A stretch of 64,000 nucleotides of DNA, from NCBI RefSeq assembly GCF_026167665.1, contig NZ_CP098740.1:4030001-4094000 (forward strand), written 5' to 3'. Positions 16,184-25,612 of this stretch are shown piece after piece; positions within the stretch are counted from its first letter, which is position 1; every line of letters begins with the position of its first letter. Origin of the DNA: Streptomyces drozdowiczii (GTDB taxonomy: Bacteria; Actinomycetota; Actinomycetes; Streptomycetales; Streptomycetaceae). The translations under genes were made by a program, and so were the position numbers. A model generated the notes under the pieces. That model was given only the letters and a program-made list of their open reading frames with translations, did not search any database and was not told the DNA's origin.

Positions 16184-17794
16184 TCAGTGATGTGCCTTCG
16201 CGTTGCGCTTCTTGCCCTCGTCGGCCCTGCCGCCGAGCTTCTTGACCGCCTTGAGCGCCCCGGCCACCTGCGGCACGGGGGACTCCGGCCCGGCGGGCTG
16301 CCCGCCGGGCGTCCCGAGCCAGCCGGCCAGCTTGCCGCCCTCGGCGACCGCGCGCAGGCGTGCCTCGGCCGCGTCGCGCACCGGGTCGGTGGCCACGACG
16401 AGGAGTTCGTCGCCGCGCCTGAGCACCGTCGACGGGGCGGGTACGAAGCTCTTGCCGTCGCGCACCACGAGGGTGACCGCGGCGCCCGCGGGCATGCGGA
16501 GCTCCCCGACTTCGACGCCGTGCATCTTCGACTTCGCGGGGATGGCCACCGACAGCAGGTGCCCGCGCAGCCGTTCCAGGGGCGCCGATTCGATGCCCAG
16601 GTCGGCTGCCTCGGACGGGTCGTCGCCGATGTCGAGGGCCTTGGCGAGCCAGGGGAGGGTCGGGCCCTGAATGAGGGTGTAGACGATGACCAGGACGAAG
16701 ACGATGTTGAAGACCCTCGTGGAGCCCTCGATTCCGGACACCATGGGAATGGTCGCCAGAATGATGGGTACGGCGCCGCGCAGCCCGGCCCAGGACATGA
16801 GGGCCTTCTCCTGCCAGGGCAATCGGAACGGCAGCAGCGAGATGAAGACCTCCAGCGGCCGGGCCACCACGGTCAGCACCAGGCCGACGACGACGGCGGG
16901 CCAGAAGTCGTCCAGCAGGTCGTGCGGGGTGACCAGCAGACCGAGCAGGACGAACATGCCGATCTGGGCGAGCCAGCCGAGCCCGTCCGCGAAGCCCCGG
17001 GTGGCCGGCCAGTGCGGCAGCTTGGCGTTGCCGAGGATCATCGAGGCCAGGTAGACGGCGAGGAAGCCGCTGCCGTGGAGCATGGCGCCGGCCGCGTACG
17101 CGGAGACCGCGATGGCCATGACGGCGATCGGGTAGAGGCCGGAGGCGGGGAGCGCCACATGGCGCAGCCCGTACGAGCCGAGCCAGCCCACGGCGATGCC
17201 GACGGCGGCGCCGATGGCCAGCTCCAGGGCTATCTCGCCGACCAGCACGTACCAGCTGTCGACCTCGCCGATGGTCGAGAAGGCGACGACCAGGATCACC
17301 ACGGGGGCGTCGTTGAAGCCGGATTCGGCCTCCAGGACACCGGTGACGCGGGCGGGCAGCGGGACCTTGCGCAGTACGGAGAAGACCGCGGCGGCATCGG
17401 TCGAGGAGACGACCGCGCCGATGATGAGGGCCTGCCGCCACTCCAGGCCGACCAGGTAGTGCGCCCCGGCCGCGGTGACGCCCACGCTGATGCCGACGCC
17501 GACGAGGGACAGCAGCACGGCCGCGGGCAGCGCCGGTCTGATCTCTTTCCACTTCGTGCCGAGTCCGCCCTCGGCGAGGATCACGACGAGCGCCGCGTAG
17601 CCGATGACCTGCGTCAGTTCCGCGTTGTCGAACTTGACGTCGAAGAAGCCGTCCTGGCCCAGGGCGATGCCGATGCCGAGGTAAAGGAGCAGGCTGGGGA
17701 GCCCGCTGCGGGACGAGATGCGGACCGCCACGACGGCGACGAGCAGGACGAGCGAGCAGACGAGCAGGAGTTCGTTGAGCGTGTGGACAGTCAG
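16184..17794 (-). CDS. CPA-family potassium/proton antiporter with C-terminal RCK (TrkA-C) domain
   Basis: About 536 residues. Roughly 12 membrane helices include VSSTDAAAVFSVLR and EAESGFNDAPVVILV, the ion-binding NDAP region of CPA1 antiporters. A cytoplasmic TrkA-C domain (VEVGELRMPAGAAVTLVVRD...RRGDELLVVATDP) and a Lys-rich tail follow. It exchanges K+ or Na+ for H+ and the TrkA-C part is the usual ligand-regulated gate. The ATG/GTG-only frame starts at 17731 and would lose the first helix. The preceding LTVHTLNELLLVCSLVLLV from CTG 17794 looks like the true N-terminus, implying a CTG start. It is divergent from the penicillin acylase gene. Confidence 0.85.
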   Translation of the reverse strand: MTVHTLNELLLVCSLVLLVAVVAVRISSRSGLPSLLLYLGIGIALGQDGFFDVKFDNAELTQVIGYAALVVILAEGGLGTKWKEIRPALPAAVLLSLVGVGISVGVTAAGAHYLVGLEWRQALIIGAVVSSTDAAAVFSVLRKVPLPARVTGVLEAESGFNDAPVVILVVAFSTIGEVDSWYVLVGEIALELAIGAAVGIAVGWLGSYGLRHVALPASGLYPIAVMAIAVSAYAAGAMLHGSGFLAVYLASMILGNAKLPHWPATRGFADGLGWLAQIGMFVLLGLLVTPHDLLDDFWPAVVVGLVLTVVARPLEVFISLLPFRLPWQEKALMSWAGLRGAVPIILATIPMVSGIEGSTRVFNIVFVLVIVYTLIQGPTLPWLAKALDIGDDPSEAADLGIESAPLERLRGHLLSVAIPAKSKMHGVEVGELRMPAGAAVTLVVRDGKSFVPAPSTVLRRGDELLVVATDPVRDAAEARLRAVAEGGKLAGWLGTPGGQPAGPESPVPQVAGALKAVKKLGGRADEGKKRNAKAHH

Positions 17795-18010
17795 TGGCCG
17801 GTCCCTTCCCTGCGTACGCCTGCCGGATCGTCTTCCGGCGGCCGGTACTTCGTTACCTTACCTAATCTTTAACGTTTTCTTGATGCGTTCGAGTATTCGT
17901 ACGATCGCTACGCAATTCGAGCCATCCTGATACCGCGTCCGAGTGGGTGACGCGCTGCGCCTATGGTTGCTCCTGCACTCCCAGGACCGCCCTGCCCTCG
18001 AAGGACAGCG

Positions 18011-20764
18011 ATGCCCGCCACAACAACCGCCTCTTCCGGATCCACCGGTACCGCCGGTGGCGGGCCGCGCAAGAAGAAGAAGGGGCGCCGCGCCCGACTG
18101 CTCTTGATCGTCCTGGTGCTGGCGCTCGTCGCGGGCATCGGTTACGGCACGTACTGGTCCGTGTCCACCGTGCGCGCCTCGTACCCGCAGACCAACGGGA
18201 CCATCCACCTCGACGGCCTCTCCGGCAACGTCGACGTCAAGCGCGACGGCTACGGGATCCCGCAGATCTACGCGGACTCGGACGCCGACCTGTTCCGCGC
18301 CCAGGGCTTCGTACAGGCGCAGGACCGCTTCTGGGAGATGGACGTACGCCGCCACCTGACGGCCGGCCGGCTCTCCGAGATGTTCGGCTCCGGCCAGGTC
18401 GAGACGGACTCCTTCCTGCGGACGCTGGGCTGGCGCAAGGTCGCGCAGGAGGAGTACGACACCGTCCTCTCCGACGAGACCAAGAAGAACCTCCAGGCGT
18501 ACGCGGACGGTGTGAACGCCTACCTCAAGGGGCGCGACGGCAAGGACATCTCCGTCGAGTACGCCGCGCTCGGCCTCACCAACGACTACAAGCCGTCGGA
18601 GTGGACCCCGGTCGACTCGGTCGCCTGGCTGAAGGCCATGGCGTGGGACCTGCGCGGAAACATGCAGGACGAGATCGACCGCTCGCTGATGACGAGCCGG
18701 CTCGACCCCGGCGAGATCAAGCAGCTCTACCCCGAGTACCCGTACGACAAGCACGAGCCGATCGTCACCGAGGGCGGCATCTCCTCGGTCACCGGCACCT
18801 TCGACCCGAAGGCGAGCGACACCGGGGCGAGCGGCGCGAACACCGTGGCGGACGCGACCCAGGGCCTGAACACGCAGCTCGGCGCGCTCTCCGACACCCT
18901 GGACGAGATCCCCGCGTTGCTCGGCCCGAACGGCACCGGCATCGGCTCGAACTCCTGGGTGGTCTCCGGCAAGTACACGACGACCAACAAGCCGCTGCTC
19001 GCCAACGACCCGCACCTCGCGCCGATGCTGCCGTCCCTCTGGTACCAGATGGGCCTTCACTGCCGGCAGGTCTCCGAAACCTGCAAGTACGACACGGCCG
19101 GCTACACCTTCTCCGGCATGCCCGGTGTGATCATCGGCCACAACCAGGACATCGCCTGGGGCTTCACCAACCTCGGCGCCGACGTCACCGACCTCTTCCT
19201 GGAGAAGGTCACCGGCGACGGCTACCTCTACGACGGCAGGACGAAGCCCTTCACCACCCGCGAGGAGACCATCAAGGTCGCGGGCGGCAAGGACCGGCAC
19301 ATCACGGTCCGCGAGACCAACAACGGCCCGCTGGTCTCCGACCGCAGCAGCGAGCTGGAGAAGGTCGGCCAGAAGGCGCCCGTCACCAACTCGGCCCCGG
19401 ACCGCGCCGACGGTTACGCCGTCGCCCTGAAGTGGACCGCGCTGGAGCCCGGCCACTCCATGGACGCCGTCTTCGAGCTGAACCGCGCCAAGGACTTCAC
19501 CAGCTTCCGCAAGGCGTCCGAGCACTTCGAGGTTCCCTCGCAGAACCTGATCTACGCCGACACCAAGGGCAACATCGGCTACCAGGCCCCCGGCAAGATC
19601 CCGGTCCGCAAGCAGGGCGACGGCACCACGCCCAGCCCCGGCTGGACGTCGGCGTACGGCTGGAAGAAGGACCCGATCCCGTTCGCCGAGCTGCCCTACG
19701 AGTACAACCCGAAGCGCGGCTACATCGTCACCGCCAACCAGGCCGTGATCGACGAGGACAAGTACCCCTACCTGCTCACCAAGGACTGGGGCTACGGCAG
19801 CCGCAGCCAGCGGATCAACGACCTCATCCAGTCGAAGATCAAGGGCGGCGGCAAGATCTCGACCGAAGACATGCAGAAGATGCAGATGGACAACACCAGC
19901 GAGATCGCCGCGCTGCTGGTGCCCGAACTGCTGAAGATCAACATCGCCGACAAGGACGTCCGCCAGGCGCAGAAGCTGCTGGAGGGCTGGGACTACACCC
20001 AGGAGGCCGACTCGGCCGCCGCCGCGTACTTCAACGGCGTCTGGCGCAACATCCTCAAGCTCGCCTTCGGCGACAAGCTGCCCAAGGAGATGCGCGTCGA
20101 GGGCGAGTGCCTGAACGTGCCGCCGCCGAAGAACTCGGGCCCGGCCGACGAGCAGGACCGGCTGGTACGCGAATGCGGCCAGCGCTCCCCGGACTCCGCG
20201 CAGCCGGACGGCGGTGACCGCTGGTACCAGGTCGTCGCCAACCTCATGGACAAGCCGGACAGCAAGTGGTGGAAGTCCTCCAAGAGCCGCAAGGACAGCG
20301 CGACCGAGAACCGCGACCAGCTGTTCGCCCGCGCCATGGAGGACGCGCGCTGGGAGCTGACGGCCAAGCTGGGCAAGGACATCACCACCTGGAACTGGGG
20401 CCGGCTGCACCAGCTGACCCTGAAGAACCAGACCCTCGGCACCGAGGGCCCCGGACTCCTCCAGCGGCTCCTGAACCGCGGCCCCTGGAACCTCGGCGGC
20501 GGCGAGGCCGCGGTGGACGCCACCGGCTGGAACGCGGCCGGCGGCTACGAGGTGGTCTGGGTGCCGTCGATGCGGATGGTCGTCAACGTGGCCGACTGGG
20601 ACAAGTCCCGCTGGATCAACCTCACCGGCGCCTCCGGGCACGCCTTCGCCGCGCACTACACCGACCAGACCGACAAGTGGGTCAACGGTGAACTGCTGCC
20701 CTGGGCCTACGGCACGAACGCGGTGGCCGGGACGACGACGGACACGCTGACCCTGAAACCGTAA
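18011..20764 (+). CDS. Penicillin acylase family protein (Ntn amidohydrolase)
   Basis: 917 residues. A basic cytoplasmic leader (PRKKKKGRRARLL) and one N-terminal membrane helix or signal anchor (~35-60) come first, then the alpha-chain region, including GYGIPQIYADSDADLFRAQG and VQAQDRFWEMDVRRHLTAGR. The autoproteolytic site is GIGSNSWVVSGK, with Ser313 the predicted nucleophile. HLAPMLPSLWYQMGL and FSGMPGVIIGHNQDIAWGFT follow in the beta chain. Family members hydrolyse amides of beta-lactams, acyl-homoserine lactones or lipopeptides; the substrate here is unknown. ATG 18011 has AAGGA five bases upstream; a GTG/ATG start at 17963 is less likely. Confidence 0.9.
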   Translation: MPATTTASSGSTGTAGGGPRKKKKGRRARLLLIVLVLALVAGIGYGTYWSVSTVRASYPQTNGTIHLDGLSGNVDVKRDGYGIPQIYADSDADLFRAQGFVQAQDRFWEMDVRRHLTAGRLSEMFGSGQVETDSFLRTLGWRKVAQEEYDTVLSDETKKNLQAYADGVNAYLKGRDGKDISVEYAALGLTNDYKPSEWTPVDSVAWLKAMAWDLRGNMQDEIDRSLMTSRLDPGEIKQLYPEYPYDKHEPIVTEGGISSVTGTFDPKASDTGASGANTVADATQGLNTQLGALSDTLDEIPALLGPNGTGIGSNSWVVSGKYTTTNKPLLANDPHLAPMLPSLWYQMGLHCRQVSETCKYDTAGYTFSGMPGVIIGHNQDIAWGFTNLGADVTDLFLEKVTGDGYLYDGRTKPFTTREETIKVAGGKDRHITVRETNNGPLVSDRSSELEKVGQKAPVTNSAPDRADGYAVALKWTALEPGHSMDAVFELNRAKDFTSFRKASEHFEVPSQNLIYADTKGNIGYQAPGKIPVRKQGDGTTPSPGWTSAYGWKKDPIPFAELPYEYNPKRGYIVTANQAVIDEDKYPYLLTKDWGYGSRSQRINDLIQSKIKGGGKISTEDMQKMQMDNTSEIAALLVPELLKINIADKDVRQAQKLLEGWDYTQEADSAAAAYFNGVWRNILKLAFGDKLPKEMRVEGECLNVPPPKNSGPADEQDRLVRECGQRSPDSAQPDGGDRWYQVVANLMDKPDSKWWKSSKSRKDSATENRDQLFARAMEDARWELTAKLGKDITTWNWGRLHQLTLKNQTLGTEGPGLLQRLLNRGPWNLGGGEAAVDATGWNAAGGYEVVWVPSMRMVVNVADWDKSRWINLTGASGHAFAAHYTDQTDKWVNGELLPWAYGTNAVAGTTTDTLTLKP

Positions 20765-20778
20765 GCGCGCCCCTCGGG

Positions 20779-20816
20779 GCCCCCGGTGCTTCAGCCCACG
20801 CCGAAGCGCCGGGGGC
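20779..20816. terminator. Hairpin at the convergent ends of the acylase and 5-FCL genes
   Basis: GCCCCCGGTGCTTC (20779-20792) pairs, with one mismatch, with GAAGCGCCGGGGGC (20803-20816). It overlaps the last codons of the 5-formyl-THF cyclo-ligase gene and can terminate transcription from the acylase side. Confidence 0.65.
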
Positions 20817-21387
20817 CTTCCGGTGTGACCACCGCGTCCACGGGGAAGTCGTGCGGCTCCGCGGGCACCTGTGCGGTGACCTCGTGCGCGTACAGCAGGA
20901 CGACGAGCGCGGGCGTGGCCCCGGCGGCCGTCAGACGGGCCAGCACCCGGTCGTAGCTGCCGCCGCCGCGACCCAGGCGCATGCCGCGCGCGTCCACCGC
21001 GAGGCCGGGCAGCAGCACCGCGTCCGCCTCCAGGACGGCGTCCGGGCCCAGCCGCTCGCCGGTGGGTTCGAGCAGCCCGCGCCCCGCCTTCGCGAGCCCT
21101 TCCGCGCCCTCGTACCGCGCCCAGTCCAGGTCGTTGTCGGCGAGGAGCACCGGCAGCAGGACGCGTACGCCCCGCGCGCGCAGCGCGTCCAGCAGCGCGC
21201 GGGTGCCCGGTTCGCGCCCCACCGAGACATACGCGGCGACGGTACGGGCCCCGCTCAGCTCCGGCAGTCCGAGCGCGTGGCGGGCGAGCGCCGAGGCGGC
21301 CCTCTCCGCGTCCTGGTCCGTCAGGAGGCGCCGTGCGGCCAGCAGTTCGCGCCGCAGTACGGCCTTCACGGACATATCGGTGTTCAA
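20791..21387 (-). CDS. 5-formyltetrahydrofolate cyclo-ligase
   Basis: 198 residues; converts 5-formyl-THF to 5,10-methenyl-THF using ATP. The N-terminal helix VKAVLRRELLAARRLLTDQD is followed by TVAAYVSVGREPGTRALLDA and then the diagnostic DARGMRLGRGGGSYDRVLAR phosphate-binding segment near residue 130. LLYAHEVTAQVPAEPHDFPV and VVTPEGPRRFG close the protein. A TTG (21387) and an ATG (21375, MSVKAVLRR) are both possible starts. It is divergent from galU with 95 bases between. Confidence 0.92.
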   Translation of the reverse strand: MNTDMSVKAVLRRELLAARRLLTDQDAERAASALARHALGLPELSGARTVAAYVSVGREPGTRALLDALRARGVRVLLPVLLADNDLDWARYEGAEGLAKAGRGLLEPTGERLGPDAVLEADAVLLPGLAVDARGMRLGRGGGSYDRVLARLTAAGATPALVVLLYAHEVTAQVPAEPHDFPVDAVVTPEGPRRFGVG

Positions 21388-21482
21388 GGGGGTACCTACT
21401 GGCCTCTCGGACAGGGCTATATGAGGACAAAGTTAACCGGAGCCTCATCTTCCGCCCATGTGGCCCCGTTAAGGTTCAGCGC

Positions 21483-22384
21483 ATGACCCAGTCGAACCCC
21501 AGGATCAGCAAGGCCGTCATCCCGGCGGCGGGCCTCGGGACCCGCTTCCTTCCGGCCACCAAGGCCACCCCAAGGAGATGCTGCCTGTCGTCGACAAGCC
21601 TGCCATCCAGTACGTCGTCGAGGAAGCGGTGGCCGCCGGACTGCACGACGTACTGATGGTCACCGGCCGCAACAAGCGTCCCCTGGAGGACCACTTCGAC
21701 CGGAACTACGAGCTGGAGGGCGCCCTGACCCGCAAGGGCGACGCCGACCGGCTGCGCAAGGTCCGCGAGTCCACCGACCTCGCCACCATGCACTACGTCC
21801 GCCAGGGCGACCCCAGGGGCCTGGGCCACGCCGTCCTGTGCGCCGCGCCGCACGTCGGCGACGAGCCGTTCGCCGTGCTCCTGGGCGACGACCTGATCGA
21901 CCCCCGCGACCCGCTGCTGACCCGGATGACGGAGATCCAGGAGCGCGAGGGCGGCAGCGTCGTCGCGCTCATGGAGGTCCCGCCCGCGATGATCCACCAG
22001 TACGGCTGCGCGGCCGTCGAGCCCACCGCCGAGGCGGACGTCGTACGCGTCACCGGCCTGGTCGAGAAGCCGGAACCCGCCGACGCGCCCAGCAACCTCG
22101 CGATCATCGGCCGCTACGTCCTGGACCCCGCGGTGTTCGAGATACTGCGCCGGACCGAGCCGGGCCGGGGCAACGAGATCCAGCTGACCGACGCCCTGCA
22201 ACTGCTCGCCGAGGACGAGAAGGCCGGCGGTCCCGTGCACGGCGTCGTCTTCAAGGGCCGCCGCTACGACACCGGCGACCGCAGCGACTATCTGCGTGCC
22301 ATTGTCAGACTCGCGTGCGAACGTGATGATCTGGGACCGGAGTTCCGCAGTTGGCTCCGCCGGTACGTCACCGAGGAGATGTAA
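21483..22384 (+). CDS. galU: UTP-glucose-1-phosphate uridylyltransferase (frameshifted in this sequence)
   Basis: About 300 residues; makes UDP-glucose from UTP and glucose-1-phosphate. Starts MTQSNPRISKAVIPAAGLGT at 21483 with the nucleotide-binding AAGLGTRFLPATKATP. It then needs one extra C in the CCCC at 21568-21571 to continue KEMLPVVDKPAIQYVVEEAV in the frame that runs to 22384. The rest is a full, undamaged GalU (LGDDLIDPRDPLL, GRYVLDPAVFEIL, ALQLLAEDE). Because galU is normally indispensable for wall and trehalose metabolism, a missing base call is more likely than a real break. It is the first gene of the galU-moeA-moaC-mog-rimJ block and its stop is 4 bases before the moeA start. 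Confidence 0.9.
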
Positions 22385-22388
22385 CACG

Positions 22389-23699
22389 TTGAGCAGCACG
22401 ATCTGGTCGGTGGACGAGCACCTGGAAGACATCCTCGCCGCGGTGAAGCCGCTCGAACCCATCGAGCTGCAACTGCCCGAGGCCCAGGGCTGCGTCCTGG
22501 TCGAGGACGTCGTGGTGGAGATCGCCCTGCCGCCCTTCGACAACAGCTCGATGGACGGTTACGCGGTCCGCGTCGCCGATGTCGAGGGCGCCACCGAGGA
22601 GTTCCCCGCCGTCCTCACGGTCATCGGGGACGTCGCCGCCGGCGACGACGGCCTCGGTCCCGGCCGCCGCGTCGGCGCGGGCGAGGCCGCCCGCATCATG
22701 ACCGGCGCCCCGCTCCCCGAAGGCGCCGAGGCCGTCGTCCCCGTCGAGTGGACCGACGGCGGTACGGGCGAGGGCCCCGCCGCCGCCATGCGCGCCCACA
22801 GCGACGCCCCCGAGGGCGCCGGCGGAGAGGTCCGCGTCCACCGCCCCGCCGAGGCCCGCGCCCACGTCCGCGAGCGGGGCAGCGACGTGCGCCCCGGCGA
22901 CCTCGCGCTCAAGGCGGGCACGGTGATCGGACCGCCCCAGATCGGCCTGCTCGCCGCGATCGGCCGCTCCACGGTCAAGGTGCGGCCCCGCCCCCGCGTC
23001 GTCGTCCTGTCCACCGGCAGCGAACTCGTTCAGCCCGGCGGCGAGCTGACCGGCGGGCAGATCTACGACTCCAACAGCTTCGCGCTCACCGCCGCCGCCC
23101 GGGACGCCGGGGCCATCGCCTACCGCGTCGGTGCCGTCACCGACGACGCCGAGACGCTGCGCGCCACGATCGAGGACCAGCTCATCCGCGCCGACCTCCT
23201 CGTCACCACGGGCGGCGTCAGCGTCGGCGCGTACGACGTGGTCAAGGAGGCCCTGTCCTCCGTCGGAGACGAGGACGAGCCGGGCGGCGGCGTCGACTTC
23301 CGGAAGCTCGCCATGCAGCCGGGCAAACCGCAGGGCTTCGGCTCCATCGGCCCCGACCACACCCCGCTGCTCGCCCTCCCCGGGAACCCGGTCTCCAGCT
23401 ACGTCTCCTTCGAGCTGTTCGTCCGCCCCGCGATCCGCACCCTGATGGGCCTGCCCGCGGCCGACCGCCCGACGGCGAAGGCCGTGCTCGTCGCGGACAA
23501 GGCGCTGTCCTCGCCCGCCGGGAAGCGCCAGTTCCTGCGCGGGACGTACGACGCCGAGGCCGGCACCGTCACGCCCGTCGGCGGCTCCGGCTCGCATCTG
23601 ATCGCCGCGCTCGCCCAGGCCGACGCGCTGATCGTGCTCCCCGAGGACGTCACCTCCGCCGAGCCCGGCAGCGACACCGAGGTGATCCTGCTCCGCTGA
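22389..23699 (+). CDS. moeA: Molybdopterin molybdotransferase MoeA / gephyrin-like protein Glp
   Basis: 436 residues, TTG start at 22389, with GAGGAG inside the end of galU. FDNSSMDGYAVRVADV (domain III entry), GEAARIMTGAPLPEGAEAVV (domain I/II), VLSTGSELVQPGG and the MoaB-like TTGGVSVGAYDVVKEAL are all present, with LPGNPVSSYVSFELFV near the end. MoeA inserts molybdate into adenylylated molybdopterin. In Corynebacterium the paralogue beside galU, rimJ and a membrane protein is Glp, which links FtsZ and the Wag31 elongasome through its receptor GlpR. The same neighbours are found here, so this gene may act in Moco synthesis, division, or both. An acidic insertion DEDEPGGG occurs near residue 298. 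Confidence 0.9.
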   Translation: MSSTIWSVDEHLEDILAAVKPLEPIELQLPEAQGCVLVEDVVVEIALPPFDNSSMDGYAVRVADVEGATEEFPAVLTVIGDVAAGDDGLGPGRRVGAGEAARIMTGAPLPEGAEAVVPVEWTDGGTGEGPAAAMRAHSDAPEGAGGEVRVHRPAEARAHVRERGSDVRPGDLALKAGTVIGPPQIGLLAAIGRSTVKVRPRPRVVVLSTGSELVQPGGELTGGQIYDSNSFALTAAARDAGAIAYRVGAVTDDAETLRATIEDQLIRADLLVTTGGVSVGAYDVVKEALSSVGDEDEPGGGVDFRKLAMQPGKPQGFGSIGPDHTPLLALPGNPVSSYVSFELFVRPAIRTLMGLPAADRPTAKAVLVADKALSSPAGKRQFLRGTYDAEAGTVTPVGGSGSHLIAALAQADALIVLPEDVTSAEPGSDTEVILLR

Positions 23700-23821
23700 C
23701 CGCCCCCGGGTGGCGGTACGGTATCTGGCGCTGTGCCGTCCGGGGGACATCCCCCGGCCCCCGGACCCGCGCCCCGGTGCGGCCCGGGGAATCCGGCGCC
23801 CATACCGCTAGGCGGAGTGAG

Positions 23822-24322
23822 TTGAGTACGCAGAACAGGCTGACGCACATCGACGAGGCGGGGGCCGCCCGCATGGTCGACGTCTCCGGGAAGGACGTCA
23901 CCGCGCGCGTCGCCCGGGCCAGCGGCCGGGTCCTCGTGTCGCCGCGTGTCGTCGAACTGCTCCGGGGCGAGGGGGTCCCCAAGGGCGACGCCCTCGCCAC
24001 CGCGCGGATCGCCGGGATCATGGGCGCCAAGCGCACCCCGGACCTGATCCCCCTCTGCCACCCGCTGGCCGTCTCCGGGGTCGGCGTCGAGCTGAGCGTG
24101 GCCGACGACGCCGTGGAGATCACCGCCACGGTGAAGACCACCGACCGCACGGGCGTCGAGATGGAGGCCCTGACCGCGGTGTCCGTCGCCGCGCTCACCG
24201 TCGTGGACATGGTCAAGGCGGTCGACAAGGCCGCCGTCATCACGGACATCCGGGTCGAGGCGAAGTCGGGCGGCAAGTCCGGCGACTACGTACGCGCGCA
24301 GGCACCCGGGACCGACGCGTGA
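23822..24322 (+). CDS. moaC: Cyclic pyranopterin monophosphate synthase MoaC
   Basis: 166 residues, TTG start at 23822 preceded by GGCGGAGTGAG. It catalyses the second half of cyclic pyranopterin monophosphate formation in molybdenum cofactor synthesis. The diagnostic IPLCHPLAVSGVGVELSV and TGVEMEALTAVSVAALTVVD (active-site loop and MCKA-like helix) are present, with the conserved KAVDKAAVITDIRV end. A 122-base spacer separates it from moeA. Its stop overlaps the next start (GTGA). Confidence 0.93.
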   Translation: MSTQNRLTHIDEAGAARMVDVSGKDVTARVARASGRVLVSPRVVELLRGEGVPKGDALATARIAGIMGAKRTPDLIPLCHPLAVSGVGVELSVADDAVEITATVKTTDRTGVEMEALTAVSVAALTVVDMVKAVDKAAVITDIRVEAKSGGKSGDYVRAQAPGTDA

Positions 24323-24834
24323 GCGCCGCCGGCACCCCGGCCCCGTACCGCGCCCTCGTCGTGACCGCGTCGAACCGCGCGTCCGCCGGGGTCTACGCGG
24401 ACAAGGGCGGGCCCCTGATCGCCGAGGCGCTGACGGGGCTCGGCTTCGCCGTCGACGGCCCGCAGGTCGTGCCCGACGGCGACCCGGTCGAGCAGGCGCT
24501 GCGGAGCGCGGTGGCATCCGCGTACGACGTGGTCGTCACCACCGGCGGTACGGGCATCTCGCCCACCGACCGCACGCCCGAGGCGACCCGCCGCGTCCTG
24601 GACCACGAGGTGCCCGGCATCCCCGAGGCGATCCGGGCCGAGGGCCGCGACAAGGTCCCCACCGCCGCGCTCTCGCGCGGTCTGGCGGGCGTGGCCGGCC
24701 GCACCCTGATCGTCAACCTCCCCGGGTCGACCGGCGGGGTGCGCGACGGGCTCGCCGTCCTCGAAAGGCTCCTGGTGCACGCCGTGGACCAGCTGCGCGG
24801 CGGCGACCACCCCCGACCCGGGAGCCCGAGCTGA
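24319..24834 (+). CDS. mog: Molybdenum cofactor biosynthesis protein MoaB/Mog
   Basis: 171 residues, GTG start in a four-base overlap with moaC. The MPT-binding motif VVVTTGGTGISPTDRTPEAT is near residue 72, followed by HEVPGIPEAIRAEGRDKVPT and VAGRTLIVNLPGSTGGVRDG. It adenylylates molybdopterin before metal insertion by MoeA. Translational coupling with moaC and the following acetyltransferase indicates one operon. Confidence 0.92.
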   Translation: MSAAGTPAPYRALVVTASNRASAGVYADKGGPLIAEALTGLGFAVDGPQVVPDGDPVEQALRSAVASAYDVVVTTGGTGISPTDRTPEATRRVLDHEVPGIPEAIRAEGRDKVPTAALSRGLAGVAGRTLIVNLPGSTGGVRDGLAVLERLLVHAVDQLRGGDHPRPGSPS

Positions 24835-25475
24835 ACGTCCCGACCTGGCCGGTGATCCTGGTGGACGGCGATGTCGCCCTCCGGCCCATCAAGCTGCGCG
24901 ACCAGCGGGACTGGCGCGAGGTCAACCGGCGCAACCGGGACTGGCTGCGCCCCTGGGAGGCGACGGTCCCGCCGCCCGCGCCCGGCGGACCGGTCGCCCA
25001 GCGGCCCACGTACCGCCAGATGATCCGCCATCTGCGCGCCGAGGCGAACGCGGGCCGGATGCTGCCGTTCGCCATCGAGTACCGGGGCAGGCTGGTCGGG
25101 CAGCTGACCGTCGCCGGGATCACCTGGGGCTCGATGTGCTCGGGGCACGTCGGCTACTGGGTGGACCGGGAGGTGGCCGGGCGCGGGGTGATGCCGACCG
25201 CCGTCGCGCTCGCCGTCGACCACTGCTTCCAGGTGGTGGGGCTGCACCGCATCGAGGTGTGCATTCGGCCCGAGAACGCGCCGAGCCGACGGGTCGTGGA
25301 GAAACTCGGATTCCGCGAGGAGGGGCTGCGCCCGCGTTATCTGCACATCGACGGGGCATGGCGCGACCACCTGATCTACGCGCTCACCGCGGAGGAAGTG
25401 CCGGACGGGCTGCTGCGGAGATGGCACCGCTCGCGGCCGGGTCCCCGTACGGATCAGCCGGAGCCTCCCGCGTAA
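24831..25475 (+). CDS. GNAT acetyltransferase, RimJ-like
   Basis: About 214 residues. The fold is GNAT: VALRPIKLRDQRDWREVNRR, GYWVDREVAGRGVMPTAVAL (acetyl-CoA loop R/GxxG/A), and RPENAPSRRVVEKLGFREEG. RimJ relatives acetylate N-termini, classically ribosomal protein S5. I choose CTG 24831 (protein LNVPTWPVILVDGDV), which overlaps the mog stop and has GGGAG six bases upstream; the GTG at 24852 has no ribosome site. Its place between mog and glpR is conserved in actinobacteria carrying the Glp module. Confidence 0.85.
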   Translation: MNVPTWPVILVDGDVALRPIKLRDQRDWREVNRRNRDWLRPWEATVPPPAPGGPVAQRPTYRQMIRHLRAEANAGRMLPFAIEYRGRLVGQLTVAGITWGSMCSGHVGYWVDREVAGRGVMPTAVALAVDHCFQVVGLHRIEVCIRPENAPSRRVVEKLGFREEGLRPRYLHIDGAWRDHLIYALTAEEVPDGLLRRWHRSRPGPRTDQPEPPA

Positions 25476-25612
25476 ATAAAAAGTTTGTTCGAATTACTCT
25501 CGATCGGCTGATCCTCGGCCCCATAAAAAAAGTCCGCGATATCGGCCGGATCGTGCGACACACCGCGCCAATTGGCGGATGCCTCCGCGCAAACCCCTCT
25601 ACGGTGTGAGAT

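Noticed and set aside
17858..21448. 1196-residue open frame antisense to the penicillin acylase gene
   Set aside because: Low-complexity Gly/Val/Arg-rich shadow frame typical of high-GC DNA; the opposite strand has clear families throughout.
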